This document shows positions 40,246-50,779 of a DNA stretch of 64,000 bases, one piece after another. The translations under genes were made by a program, and so were the position numbers. The first letter of the stretch is position 1; every line of letters starts with the position of its first letter. The stretch covers positions 26,967,001 through 27,031,000 of the forward strand of contig NC_135362.1 in assembly GCF_051622035.1 (NCBI RefSeq), in the 5' to 3' direction. The DNA comes from Arctopsyche grandis (Eukaryota > Arthropoda > Insecta > Trichoptera > Hydropsychidae). The notes beneath the pieces are model-generated. The model saw nothing but the letters and a program-made list of their open reading frames with translations. It had not been told where the DNA came from and searched no databases.

Positions 40246-40587
40246 TCTTCCATTTGGGCCTCACTGTGGTTTTATTTTACTTTTTCTTTTTCTTTCTCCT
40301 TATGTATATTTTTAGGTACTATTTTTTTTTTTTGTTCATTGTGAAACTAAGAATAGGATTTGAGGATTTATTTTTTTGATTTTTACACCTTTGTGCTTTA
40401 CATTTTTCTTTTGTTTTCTGTTTTTATTTTTTCATTTTATCATGTTTTTTCTGCCTTTGCATTTTTGCTTTTTATTTTATGTACTTTATTTTTGTTTTTC
40501 TTTATCAAATGTAGGCCATTGTAGCGCATTAGGTTCTTCCTGTAATGCCACAATGGTCCAAAACTAACTAAATAAATAAATAAATAT
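40246..40587 (+). mobile_element. Short retroelement with stem-loop tail, copy 2
   Basis: It has the same start (TCTTCCATTTGGGCCTC) and the same tail as 25872-26210, with T-rich interior. It lies upstream of gene A. Confidence 0.6.
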
Positions 40588-40821
40588 CGAATAAATATTC
40601 GCAAAAGCCAAATTTACTATGTAAAACTACATCCGCTTAATAATGTATTTTTAAATATTATTTATTGATTGGATCTATCTTGTTCCACCAACTTGCAATA
40701 TTTCAAGACTCTTATATTTATTTATAGCAAATTGCTAAGGAATATATAACAAAAGTAACAACTAAAATTATAACCGTAATGTAACATAGTAACGAAACTA
40801 TAATTAGTAAACATAACATAA

Positions 40822-41026
40822 TCTTAATATATAATTTCGAAAGAGACTTTGTATGTAAGTATTGTTGGTTCATAAATCCGTGACGTCATCGAACAAATGA
40901 ATATTCAAATAAATTTAAATAAAATAAAACTATTCAAACAAATTTAATCAAATTTTTACTATCAGATCGGCCATGTTTAAGCGGTTAATATTACAAATAC
41001 CGAGCGAAGCCGGGTAAAAACACTAG
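40822..41026 (+). mobile_element. Short Helitron-like copy A3
   Basis: It begins TCTTAATATATAATTTCGAA after an A and ends GAGCGAAGCCGGGTAAAAAC plus ACTAG before T. At 205 bases, with no GC arrays, it shows the basic non-autonomous form of family A. Confidence 0.75.
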
Positions 41027-41827
41027 TATTATATAGGTATATTGAGCCAAGCATTGTATTTATTTTTCCCAACATTTTCGGTGTATTTCGTCGTCGAGTT
41101 TTTATATATACAAAACACATATACGAAAATGTTTTACATAGTGAAATGCTTATTGTACAAGATAAACATTAACTATTAAAACAATATAGTAAGAATTGAT
41201 TTTAAACGTTTTTTTTTATATTTCAAATATGTGTTGCGCTTAAAAATCTATGAATTATCACAATATGTCTCGTATATTAAATATATTATGTACATACAAA
41301 AAAACATTTTTTTATACAATATATAAACTACTGTTTAAGCAGACGAAAAGTAGAGAAAACGAGTCTCAAGATATTACAAATCGGTACAACAGAGCGCACC
41401 GTTGTTGATTACAGCTATTTTTCGAGTAGTTTTTAACTAAATTTTTATTCTGTGGCTTATTACTGGGTTGCGGGTCGTGCAATGGACAACTCTGTCCATA
41501 ATGAATAAGGTTATCAGCAATAAAATAAAACCAAAATAAATTTCAATTAGCAATTGCCACACATGTGCAAAAACATCATAATATATTTTTTTTTAAATAA
41601 CAACCTGATATTTCTATACTGTTTTTATGGCATACATTTTCATCATCATCTGATGACTATTAAGGATTTGTTTAGTTTTCCAATTATATACTTAAATTAT
41701 CAATGAATAAATACCATAAAAAGGCAAGGGAAATAAAAAAGCAATAATCCTCAGAGGACGGTCTCCCATAAGATAGCCAGATAAAATTTAAGAACTGACG
41801 GAATCGTCCCTAAGCTCTGCTTTCAAC

Positions 41828-41932
41828 TTAGCATAAGACCAGCAGGAGTGCAGACGGATCGTCCATCAGATTCCAGATGATAGAAATAACTACGAAGCAC
41901 AGCATTGAGCAAACGAGAAAGAAGATGAACTG
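41828..41932 (-). CDS. Candidate last exon with membrane segment for gene B
   Basis: On the minus strand an open stretch ending at a TAA (41828-41830) encodes a strongly hydrophobic segment (FIFFLVCSMLCFVVISIIW) with Lys-Lys just before it and a short acidic tail. AG acceptors precede it at phase 0, whereas the last good Ig exon ends in phase 1, so the join is not explained. Either the true acceptor or donor differs, or this is a chance open frame. Confidence 0.3.
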   Translation of the reverse strand, partial: QFIFFLVCSMLCFVVISIIWNLMDDPSALLLVLC

Positions 41933-42218
41933 CTTTTTGAAGGATAAATACGGTTTTTAAAATGATAAACATTTGTTTGAAGAAATTTTTTCATCAAATA
42001 TGTTTTTTCACTGATGATATGGAAACCAATACACATGTAGGTGCTGTTGATAACAATAAGAAAAATTAAAATATGTAGATGACTAGATATAAGATGTATA
42101 TCATAACTGGAAAAGATTGGTTCAGACTTCTAGAACAATGTTCAATAATACGTTATCAAGATTGCTGACAATTGCTGATATTTCATATGTACATAGAATA
42201 CTACACTTAAGAAGAACC

Positions 42219-42376
42219 TACGGGGGCGAAAGGGATGAAATGACGGTGTGTTTTAATGCCTAACTATTTAATATGACAGTCGGGAAGGAAGTAAAGTAGA
42301 AGCCACCAATATAGTCGAATCGGTCCTAACTCACAGAATGGCGACCCAAACCCGACCACATCGCAGGGCCTCTACA
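42219..42376 (-). mobile_element. Solo LTR, relative of the 55.4-kb element
   Basis: On the minus strand TGTAGAGGCCCTGC ... TTTCGCCCCCGTA, about 158 bases, with GATGTGGTCGGGTTTGG and CGTCATTTCATCCC in common with the LTRs at 55372. Confidence 0.6.
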
Positions 42377-42477
42377 AAACAATGACGTATTCAACTTGAA
42401 ACTCGATTTTTAAAAAGGAAATGAGAGGTTGTCGACGACAACGATTAAAAAGTCAATGATACAATCGTTAAATTTAC

Positions 42478-45400
42478 CTGGCTTGTGAAGCATGAGTATT
42501 CTGTCGATAACATATGTAGTAGAATTAGCGCCCGGAAGACCAATGCTGCATTTCCAATTACCATAATCACCGCTGCTCACACTTCTAATCATTATACCAC
42601 AATGATGAGCAGACAAACCGTCTCCGAAATAGCTACAATTATATAAATCAACGATTGATCAAACACACAAAACGAAAATATACACGAATAAAACCTTACC
42701 TGTATCGACCTTTTCCGATTCCATCGGCCAAATTAAAACCGACACCATCACGGTACCTTTCGAAGCGGCAAAACTTTAAAATCTTATTGGAATTTTTAAG
42801 ATTACAGTACATGTGGACGCTATTTTCGCTTATATTATCCACATATCCCACGTCGACGTCCTCGACTGTTGTAAATTATAATTTAATTCATGGTCTGATT
42901 TGTTATTATTCGATAACATGCAATGTTGCAAACCTGCAATGCTTAGCTTTGACTCTGATCGTTCCTCGTCCATTCTTCCGGGTACTCCCATTTTGACTAT
43001 CCAACTGCCTTGCAATCCTCTGGTGACTTTTCCAGTATAGGTGGAGCAATTCGCATGTAAGAAGGTGTTGTCCGATGCTTTGGATTGCGACATGAAGCAG
43101 TAGGATACGTTATTACTACCGAAGTGTAGCAAGGCAGACTCGTCTTCCATGTATGAAATTTCAACATGTTCATTTATATCCACCCTATTTTCTGCAATGC
43201 ACAAAACGGTAGACTCAATTAAAAGCTTCGATTATGTATGTATGTAAATAAGTCGCAACGACTTCTGCAAGTCTCAATGTATTGTAACATGGGAGAGATT
43301 ATCCTCTGTCTAATTGCATTCGTGGGTGAACAATATACACCCCAGATTAAGGTCTGACCGCACTATACGGCCGTCGTCTGCTGCAGCACGACACAACACG
43401 GCAAAGTTGATACAAAAGGCAACTCCGTCGCGTGACGCGTAGTGCGTTATATCTCATACAATTTCATACAAACAATATTTGGCCGCACGCTACCGTTTGT
43501 GTCGCAGACGCATAGTGCGGTCAGACCTTTAGGCTAACGGGACTCAGTAAGTGAGTTTTCACAGAACGGGGCGAGTGCGGGTAGACATATGTACGTGCAA
43601 TAGACCTCTAAGTGCGTAAACAATAAACCTTTAAGTGCCTAGACAATAGACACATTGATGGATTGGGGAAGCTATAGTGGGCAACTTGTCCTTTATAAGA
43701 TAATTATCAGATTATTCTGGAGCGAGCGGTGATCCTGAACTGTTGAATAAATGCTGTGAAGCGACTTTGTCCTTTCATTTGGATCCTGAACCCACTCCTA
43801 CGCAACAGTATCATAGATATACTTTAACATGTAGTACATATGCAGCCAAAAGTAGCATGCATATGTACTATACTGGGAGGTCTGCAGCCCTGCAGCCCAT
43901 ATGGACGGCAAAAGTAGCATGCATTTGTACTATACTGGGAGGCCTGTAGCCCCGCAGCCCATATAGACGAGCCGCCACTGAATTTAAGCAAAAATAGAGG
44001 CATAAGACCGCCCAATCTGCCGGGTAGAAATTCAATAATAGAGAAGAATGATAAAATACAATATAAAGTGGGTGGGTGAATATGCGCCTTTTCAAAACCA
44101 GTCGTACTTCAGTATGGGGCTTTGGATTTTAAGTTTCAGGAGACATGTTCGAGGTTGGATCGTCGTCCTGTGAGTTGCGACCTATTAGACCATTTCAGTA
44201 GGCTACTACTTTACTTTCTTCCCGCCCGAAATATTAAACAGCGTGTTTACAACAATAGCGTCATTTCATTCCTTTCGCCCCCCCATAAAGTAAATAATAA
44301 ATAAATAAAGTCAATGAAAAAATAAAACATAGAAGCCTGGTTATAAAATTGGAATTTTTAAAGAAAAAAATGAAATTTCAAAATTGATTGCCCAATATTT
44401 ATTGATTCAAAGATTCGGGAATATATTTTTAATATATCATATCTTGCCAGACTGACGTGATACGAGTATTTATGTATATAGTAATTGAAAGCGCGTTTAT
44501 ATGTTTGTCTGGGATTTAATCTATCCTACCTGATTTTAAGCCCACCACTATATCAATGAATTGATCATGATTTTAGGAAACTATTAAAGTTATAAAAACA
44601 TAGATAACTATTTGATTTGGTAATATAAATTATTATGATTATGACAATATGTGTAAAATACATTTGTTTGCAGATGATACATTGATATATATAATTGGAA
44701 AGAATGTTGATGTAATGTCTGAGATTTTAAATATAGAATTAAATTATGTGAATGACTGGTTGTGTGAAAATAAATTAAAGTTGAATGTGAATAAAACAAA
44801 AATGATGTGGTTGAATGGTAAAAATAAAAATATATTGAATGAAATTAGAATTGATGATAAGTTAATTGAAAAAGTTGAAAATATAAAATACTTAGGTGTA
44901 TACATAGATTCAGGACTAAATTTTAAAATGCACGCTGACTATATAATAAAAAAAATGGCTAGAAAAGTTGGTGTATTATGTAGATTAAGAAATATTTTAA
45001 GTAAAAAAAGTAAAATTTTAGTGTTTAATTCAATTGTCTTGCCACATGTGGTTTATTGTGCCACTGTGCTTAATTTGTTTAGTGGCCAAGATTTAGAAAA
45101 CATGCAAAAAATACAGAATAAAGCTATGAGAGCTATTTTGAATGTGAGTAGATTTAAGAGTATTGGAAGTATGTTAGATGAATTAGGATGGATGAGTATT
45201 AGAATTAGTCTAAATATTAGTACATTGTCTTTTGTTTATAAGTTAGATCATAAGTTATTACCTAAGTATTTTGATGATTATATAATAAGGAATAGAGAAA
45301 AACATAGTTTTTATACTAGAAATAAGGACAAACTAGTTGTAAGTAGAGTAAGAAAGAATAAGACGGCTGGGGGTGTTTTTCACAGGGGTGTGCTCATGTA

Positions 45401-48400
45401 TAATGCCCACCCTGAGTGCGTCAGGTCTACTAAAAACATGGATACATTCCTGCGAGGTGCGAAGAGACACCTCTGTGAGGGACAGTACATATAAGTTAAT
45501 TTTAAATTTTAGAGTTAAGTATAATAATTAAGATGTATTTTTAAATTAGCTTGATAGCTAAAATATATATAAATAAATAAAATAAATAAATCTAATCTAT
45601 AATTTGGAAAGAGACTTTGTATGTATGTAAATATCCTTGGTCGTCGTCGTCGTCGTCTTCGTCGTCTTCGTCGTCGTCGTCGTCGTCCGTAGATCGGTGA
45701 CGTCATCGAACACGTGATTCGATTTTTTTTTTTTTCGATCCATGGGCGCCGATTTGTTTTTTTCGATTCAATGGATTCACCCCCGCGGGGGCGCAAAGCG
45801 AGTAGTTTCATGGGGCCCCGCCAGGGGCGCCACAAGGGGCGCAGCCCCGTGGGGCTCAAAAGGGGGCGCCACAAAGGGCGCAGCCCCGTGGGGCCCCGAA
45901 GGGGGCCCGGGGGGCCCAGCCTCATGGGGCGCAGCCCCATGGGGCTCAAAAGGGGGCGCCACAAGGGGCGCAGCCCCGTGGGGCCCCGAAGGGGGCCCGG
46001 GGGGCCCAGCCTCATGGGGCGCAGCCCCATGGGGCTCAAAAGGGGGCGCCACAAGGGGCGCAGCCCCGTGGGGCCCCGAAGGGGGCCCGGGGGGCCCAGC
46101 CTCATGGGGCGCAGCCCCATGGGGCTCAAAAGGGGGCGCCACAAGGGGCGCAGCCCCGTGGGGCCCCGAAGGGGGCCCGGGGGGCCCAGCCTCATGGGGC
46201 GCAAGCCCTAATAGGCATTAACTAAGGGGGGCGAAGCCCTAGACGGCAATTAATCATGGGGGCGCGGAGGGGCGAAGCCCTAAAAGGCAACTGATCATGG
46301 GGGCGAAGCCTTAGACGGCATTTAATCATGGGGGCGCGGAGGGGCGAAGCCCTAAAAGGCATTAACTAAGGGGGGCGAAGCCCTAAACGGCAATTAATCT
46401 TGGGGGCGCGGGGGGCGAAGCCCTAAAAGGCAACTGATCATGGGGGCGAAGCCTTAGACGGCATTTAATCATGGGGGCGCGGAGGGGCGAAGCCCTAAAA
46501 GGCATTAACTAAGGGGGGCGAAGCCCTAAACGGCAATTAATCTTGGGGGCGCGGGGGGCGAAGCCCTAAAAGGCAACTGATCATGGGGGCGAAGCCTTAG
46601 ACGGCATTTAATCATGGGGGCGCGGAGGGGCGAAGCCCTAAAAGGCATTAACTAAGGGGGGCGAAGCCCTAAACGGCAATAAATCTTGGGGGCGCGGGGG
46701 GCGAAGCCCTAAAAGGCAACTGATCATGGGGGCGAAGCCTTGGACGGCATTAAATCATGGGGGCGCGGAGGGGCGAAGCCCTAAAAGGCATTAACTAAGG
46801 GGGGCGAAGCCCTAAACGGCAATTGCTCATGGGGCGTGGAGGGGCGAAGCCCTAGAAGGCAAAGGCTCAGGGGGGCGCCGAGGGCGAAGCCCTAGAAGGC
46901 AAAAAAAAAATTTGATTTTTTTTTTTGATTTTTTAAAAAATTTTTTTTTAATTTTTTTTTTATTTTTTTTTTATTTTTTTTTTAATTTTTTTTTTTTGAT
47001 TTTTTTTTTATTTTTTTTTTTATTTTTTTTTTAAATTTTTAAATTTTTTTTTTTTTTTTAATTAAATTAGCTTAGTCATGTTTAAGCGGTTTATATTATA
47101 AACACTGAGCGAAGCCGGGTAATACAGCTAGTCTTAATCTATAATTTGGAAAGAGACTTTGTATGTATCCTTGGTCGTCGTCGTCTTCGTCGTCGTCTTC
47201 GTCGTCCGTAGATCGGTGACGTCATCGAACACGCGATTCGATTTTTTTTTTTTTTTCGATCCATGGGCGCCGATTTGTTTTTTTCGTTTCAATGGATTCA
47301 CCCCCGCGGGGGCGCAAGGCGAGTAGCTTCATGGGGCCCCGCCAGGGGCGCCACAAGGGGCGCAGCCCCGTGGGGCCCCGTGGGGCCCCGAAGGGGGCCC
47401 GGGGGGCCCAGCCTCATGGGGCGCAGCCCCATGGGGCTCAAAAGGGGGCGCCACGAGGGGCGCAGCCCCGTGTGGCCCCGGGGGGGCCCAGCCTCATGGG
47501 GCGCAGCCCCATGGGGCTCAAAAGGGGGCGCCACAAGGGGCGCAGCCCCGTGGGGCCCCGTGGGGCCCCGAAGGGGGCCCGGGGGGCCCAGCCTCATGGG
47601 GCGCAGCCCCATGGGGCTCAAAAGGGGGCGCCACAAGGGACGCAGCCCCGTGGGGCCCAGCCTCATGGGGCGCAGCCCCATGGGGCTCAAAAGGGGGCGC
47701 CACAAGGGGCGCAGCCCCGTGGGGCCCCGGGGGGGCCCAGCCTCATGGGGCGCAGCCCCATGGGGCTCAAAAGGGGGCGCCACATGGGGCTCAAAAGGGG
47801 GCGCCACAAGGGGCGCAGCCCCGTGGGGCCCCGAATGGGGGCCCAGGGGGCCCAGCCTCATGGGGCGCAGCCCCATGGGGCTCAAAAGGGGGCGCCACAA
47901 GGGGCGCAGCCCCGTGGGGCCCCGAAGGGGGCCCGGGGGGCCCAGCCTCATGGGGCGCAAGCCCTAATAGGCATTAACTAAGGGGGGCGAAGCCCTAGAC
48001 GGCAATTAATCTTGGGGGCGTGGGGGGCGAAGCCCTAAAAGGCAACTGATCATGGGAGCGAAGCCTTAGACGGCATTTAATCATGGGGGCGCGGAGGGGC
48101 GAAGCCCTAAAAGGCATTAACTAAGGGGGGCGAAGCCCTAAACGGCAATTAATCTTGGGGGCGCGGGGGGCGAAGCCCTAAAAGGCATTAACTAAGGGGG
48201 GCGAAGCCCTAGACGGCATTTAATCATGGGGGTGCGGAGGGGCGAAGCCCTAAAAGGCATTAACTAAGGGGGGCGAAGCCCTAAACGGCAATTAATCTTT
48301 GGGGCGCGGGGGGCGAAGCCCTAAAAGGCATTAACTTAGGGGGGCGAAGCCCTAGACGGCTTTTAATCATGGGGGCGCGGAGGGGCGAAGCCCTAAAAGG

Positions 48401-49377
48401 CAACTGATCATGGGGGCGAAGCCCTAAACGGCAATTGCTCATGGGGCGTGGAGGGGCGAAGCCCTAGAAGGCAAAGGCTCAGGGGGGCGCCGAGGGCGAA
48501 GCCCTAGAAGGCAAAAAAAAATTTTGATTTTTTTTTTTGATTTTTTAAAAAAAATTTTTTTAATTTTTTTTTTATTTTTTTTTTAATTTTTTTTTTTGAT
48601 TTTTTTTTTATTTTTTTTTTAATTTTTAATTTTTTTTTAATTTTTTTTTTTTTTTAATTTAATTAGCTTAGTCATGTTTAAGCGGTTTATATTATAAACA
48701 CTGAGCGAAGCCGGGTAATACAGCTAGTATGATATATGTATGAAGTAATTTATCGTTTGGCCTTAGTTACCCTTTTTCAATATTTTAATAAATATATACA
48801 AATCTGGTAGGCGTTTAAATATTGCAATGAAAATAAAACCTTTAATAAGCAATGCAAACAGAGCCTCAGTTTTCCCTTTTTTGCCTTCCGAGATCAACCG
48901 CCACACGCCTTCATCATTCCGTTGAACATTATTGATCTTCACTCCACACTTTTCACTCCACTGTTCAATTCTACATTAAAAAATCTAAAGTCTGAAACTG
49001 CTCTTCACAAAAATCACGTCAAACATAAATCATACCAGTGGCGGCTCGTGAGAATTCGTAGGAAGGGCTGCAGAGATTAATCGGGCTTTAGTAGCTCGTT
49101 GACCATACCGGTGATCAAATGCAGACAATAAAAATAGCATGCATTTGAACTACATATAGACGAGCCACCACTAAATCATACCTATCTGCTTTATCTTTGA
49201 CATTTATCATAGTAAAGTTGGGAAATTTCAACATGCATTTCTCTTGATCAGATGCCGTCTTATACAGCTTAAACATGACATCGTGTCCTTCGACTACCTG
49301 AATATGCGGTGGAAACGATAGACCGGTCCTCAACAAGGCAGAATTGTTAAAACTCAAATAAAAATTACTGGTTTGAC
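42478..49377 (-). CDS. Three-Ig-module secreted or membrane protein (gene B, ends uncertain)
   Basis: Five internal exons join in frame: 49182-49377, 48840-48970, 42934-43191, 42700-42865 and 42478-42632, about 301 codons. Ig1 (VMFKLYK, KCMLKF, KCGVKI, EGVWRLI) and Ig2 (ALLHFGS, SYCFMS, ANCSTY, GSWIVKM) lack the canonical B- and F-strand cysteines but keep the second pair. Ig3 (MYCNL, KFCRF, HHCGIMI, NWKCSI) has all four, as in gene A. The first and last exons are not certain. A possible signal peptide (MILWLLFVFFLQFLFL) begins at 50837, and a membrane-like exon lies at 41828-41932, but neither joins by an unambiguous phase. The intron between 43192 and 48839 holds a LINE, LTRs and two Helitrons. 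Product unnamed; probably a tandem duplicate of gene A that has diverged. Confidence 0.7.
43350..43528. mobile_element. PIF/Harbinger-type MITE
   Basis: 179 bases with ends AGGTCTGACCGCACTAT and its reverse, flanked by TTA on both sides, the target used by PIF/Harbinger elements. It lies in the large intron of gene B. Confidence 0.8.
43535..43810 (+). mobile_element. Solo-LTR-like repeat, copy 1
   Basis: TAACGGGACTCAGTAAGTG ... CCTACGCAACAGTA, 276 bases, with a TATA-like CTTTATAAG and GAATAAATG in LTR-like order. The same repeat is reversed at 51847-52145. Confidence 0.5.
43815..43978. mobile_element. Related CAGTGGCGGCTCG-type fragment with internal duplication
   Basis: It ends ACGAGCCGCCACTG. 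A block of about 68 bases (AAAGTAGCATGCATATGTAC, TATACTGGGAGG, CAGCCCATAT) is present twice in tandem. The left terminus is not clear. Confidence 0.5.
44130..44288 (+). mobile_element. Solo LTR, same family
   Basis: GACATGTTCGAGGTTGGATC, TACTACTTTACTTTCTTCCC and CGTCATTTCATTCCTTTCGC align with 42219-42376 (reversed) and 58397-58551. Older than the intact copy by visible divergence. Confidence 0.55.
44610..45590 (+). mobile_element. 5'-truncated LINE, reverse transcriptase C-terminal half
   Basis: A 281-codon frame (44649-45494) begins just before the catalytic LFADDT motif of non-LTR reverse transcriptase. It continues with the thumb-side motifs (WLCENKLKLNVNKTK, YLGVYID, LPHVVYCATV) and a Jockey/CR1-type end (NAHPECVRST...FLRGAKRHL). 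About 95 bases of 3' UTR and an (AAATA/TAAA)n tail close at 45590. The frame is open, so the copy is fairly young, but it is truncated at the 5' end as is usual for LINEs. A Helitron starts at the base after its tail. The clade within the Jockey/CR1/L2 group is not certain. Confidence 0.85.
45890..46205. repeat. 90-bp GC-rich minisatellite in Helitron A4
   Basis: The phase point GGGGGCCCGGGGGGCCCAGC recurs at 45901, 45991, 46081 and 46171, so the period is 90 bases with near identity. Because 90 is a multiple of three, several frames stay open on both strands; these are not genes. Confidence 0.9.
46210..46900. repeat. Hairpin array GGGCGAAGCCC in Helitron A4
   Basis: Units of about 35-40 bases each contain GGGCGAAGCCCTAAAAGGC or a near variant, a perfect short stem with a GAA loop, in a higher-order period of roughly 140-150 bases. 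A matching, shorter array lies at 47950-48515 in copy A5. Confidence 0.85.
47132..48727 (+). mobile_element. Helitron-like element, copy A5, tandem to A4
   Basis: It starts TCTTAATCTATAATTTGGAA at the base after the CTAG of A4 and ends with the same GAGCGAAGCCGGG...CTAG before T at 48728. The order of internal parts is the same as in A4 but with different numbers of GC-rich units. The pair is flanked by A45590 and T48728, one A^T target for two elements. Confidence 0.75.
47330..48515. repeat. GC-rich unit array and hairpin array in Helitron A5
   Basis: 47330-47950 carries irregular copies of the 90-bp type unit with deletions and duplications; 47950-48515 carries the GGGCGAAGCCC array. Both match A4 in order. 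The irregularity suggests unequal exchange or slippage since the two copies parted. Confidence 0.8.
49036..49173. mobile_element. Short hAT-type MITE at a gene B splice donor
   Basis: 138 bases with ends CAGTGGCGGCTCGT and ACGAGCCACCACTA. The 8-bp duplication AATCATAC (49028-49035, 49174-49181) is the reverse of GTATGATT, the first eight bases of the gene B intron after exon 49182-49377. Confidence 0.8.
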
Positions 49378-49795
49378 CTGAATTAAAGATACGAAATTAA
49401 TGTATATGTACATATGTAAATGCACATTCAAATTCATTAATTTAAATAAATAGTAGATTCACACACAAAAGACAAAAGATGGTAGTATTAAAAAATATGT
49501 CACAAAGGAATTGATCATTTCAGAGCACTTTTGCACTTGCACAAGGTATAAAAGAACAAGCTAGACAAAATACTTTAATATGTCTGGCTTAAATCTAACA
49601 AAGATTGTTTTATTTCAGTTATCAAAAAAATTCATTATGATATCGTGTTGCTTATTTTTTAACACCTTAACATCGAGAAATGGCCCGAAGCATCCAGTGA
49701 ATATATTAGAATTTAGAATATAGAATTTTAATATTAGAATTTTTGTCTGATTTTACTTGGAAATAAACTTTGTTTCATAAAATCATAGTATACAA

Positions 49796-50030
49796 ATGTA
49801 GGTTTTTCATTCCAAATTGACATTGAAAAGAGGTCAATTTGATATGAAAAAGGTTTAATTTGAAATGAAAAAGGGTCAATTTTAAATGAAAAACCTGTAT
49901 AATCCTTACATTAGTTCCAAATGAAATGAAAAAGGGTCAATTTTAAATGAAAAAGGTTTAATTTTAAATGAAAAAGGGTCAATTTTAAATGAAAAACCTG
50001 TATAATCCTTGCATTAGTTCCACATCTGTA
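49796..50030. repeat. Minisatellite with higher-order unit, 3' of TIPRL
   Basis: AAATGAAAAAGGGTCAATTT units of about 20 bases in a higher-order duplication (CCTGTATAATCCTTRCATTA twice). AT-rich. Confidence 0.8.
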
Positions 50031-50066
50031 TATTCAGATGTGGTATAACACATTCACCCACGAATA

Positions 50067-50528
50067 ACACTATTCGACACGAAAAATGGTTCAAAAACGA
50101 GATATGACTTTTCTTATAGATCTATGCCCAGTAAACACGAATCTGGTAATTAAAAATGTTGATTGGCTCGAGATTCGAAGATATACATGTGTTTTTTAAA
50201 TCGCGCGATTTTTCTATATCTTGGTGTTGTTAGGTCGATGTCAGATTGGAGAGATTTGAAAGCTGAAAAGTACTACAGATGACAGATAACATACCCAACT
50301 ATAGATTCCAATATTCATTTTGAACAGAAAATTGACAGATTTTGAGACATCGACCGAACAACACCAAGATATAGAAAAATCACGCGATTTAAAAAACACA
50401 TATATCTCCGAATCTCGAACCAATCAACATTTTTTATTACCAGATTCATGTTCACTGGGCATAGATCTATAAAAAAAGTCATATCTCGTCTCTGAACCAA
50501 TAAAAAGTCGTCATTTGTCGAATAGTGT
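50067..50528. mobile_element. Large palindromic element
   Basis: Arms of about 170 bases (ACACTATTCGACA at the ends; GAGATATGAC, TCTATGCCCAGT, CACCAAGATATAG inside) around a loop of about 100 bases. No clear target duplication beyond AT-rich flanks. It lies between gene B and TIPRL. Confidence 0.7.
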
Positions 50529-50779
50529 AATTATACATATTTACTATTAGAACAATTCTTTTAGAATTTTCTTTGAAACAAATGAGTATACAAATAAATT
50601 TTTTTTCAAAAATCTTAGATATATGAATGTTTTATTAACGTCTGCAGATAAAATCAAATAGATTATCTCCTTTAGGTTTCATCTACCGTGTATATTTTTT
50701 AACATTGGACGATTAGATAACCTCAGCGAAAGTCAAATCGATTTCCAAATTACGTATTTAATTGTTACTCATTCGACTA

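Larger units (their letters stand above)
45591..47131 (+). mobile_element. Helitron-like element, copy A4 (GC-rich, non-coding)
   Basis: It begins TCTAATCTATAATTTGGAAA after an A and ends GAGCGAAGCCGGG...CTAG before a T-starting neighbour, the A^T insertion and TC...CTAG ends of Helitrons. Inside: GTC/TTC triplet repeats (45640-45690); four 90-bp GC-rich units (45890-46210); an array of 35-40 bp units carrying the hairpin GGGCGAAGCCC (46210-46900); then a T-rich tract. No RepHel coding seen. It abuts copy A5 with no spacer. Confidence 0.75.

Noticed and set aside
45714-47981. Several long open frames (up to 234 codons) on both strands rich in Gly, Pro and Arg
   Set aside because: They come from GC-rich units whose 90-bp period keeps every frame open; they lie inside Helitrons and resemble no protein.
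50241-50423. Signal-peptide-like frame (MNIGIYSWVCYLSSVVLFSF)
   Set aside because: It lies in the loop and arm of a palindromic mobile element and has no donor in phase with the gene B exon.
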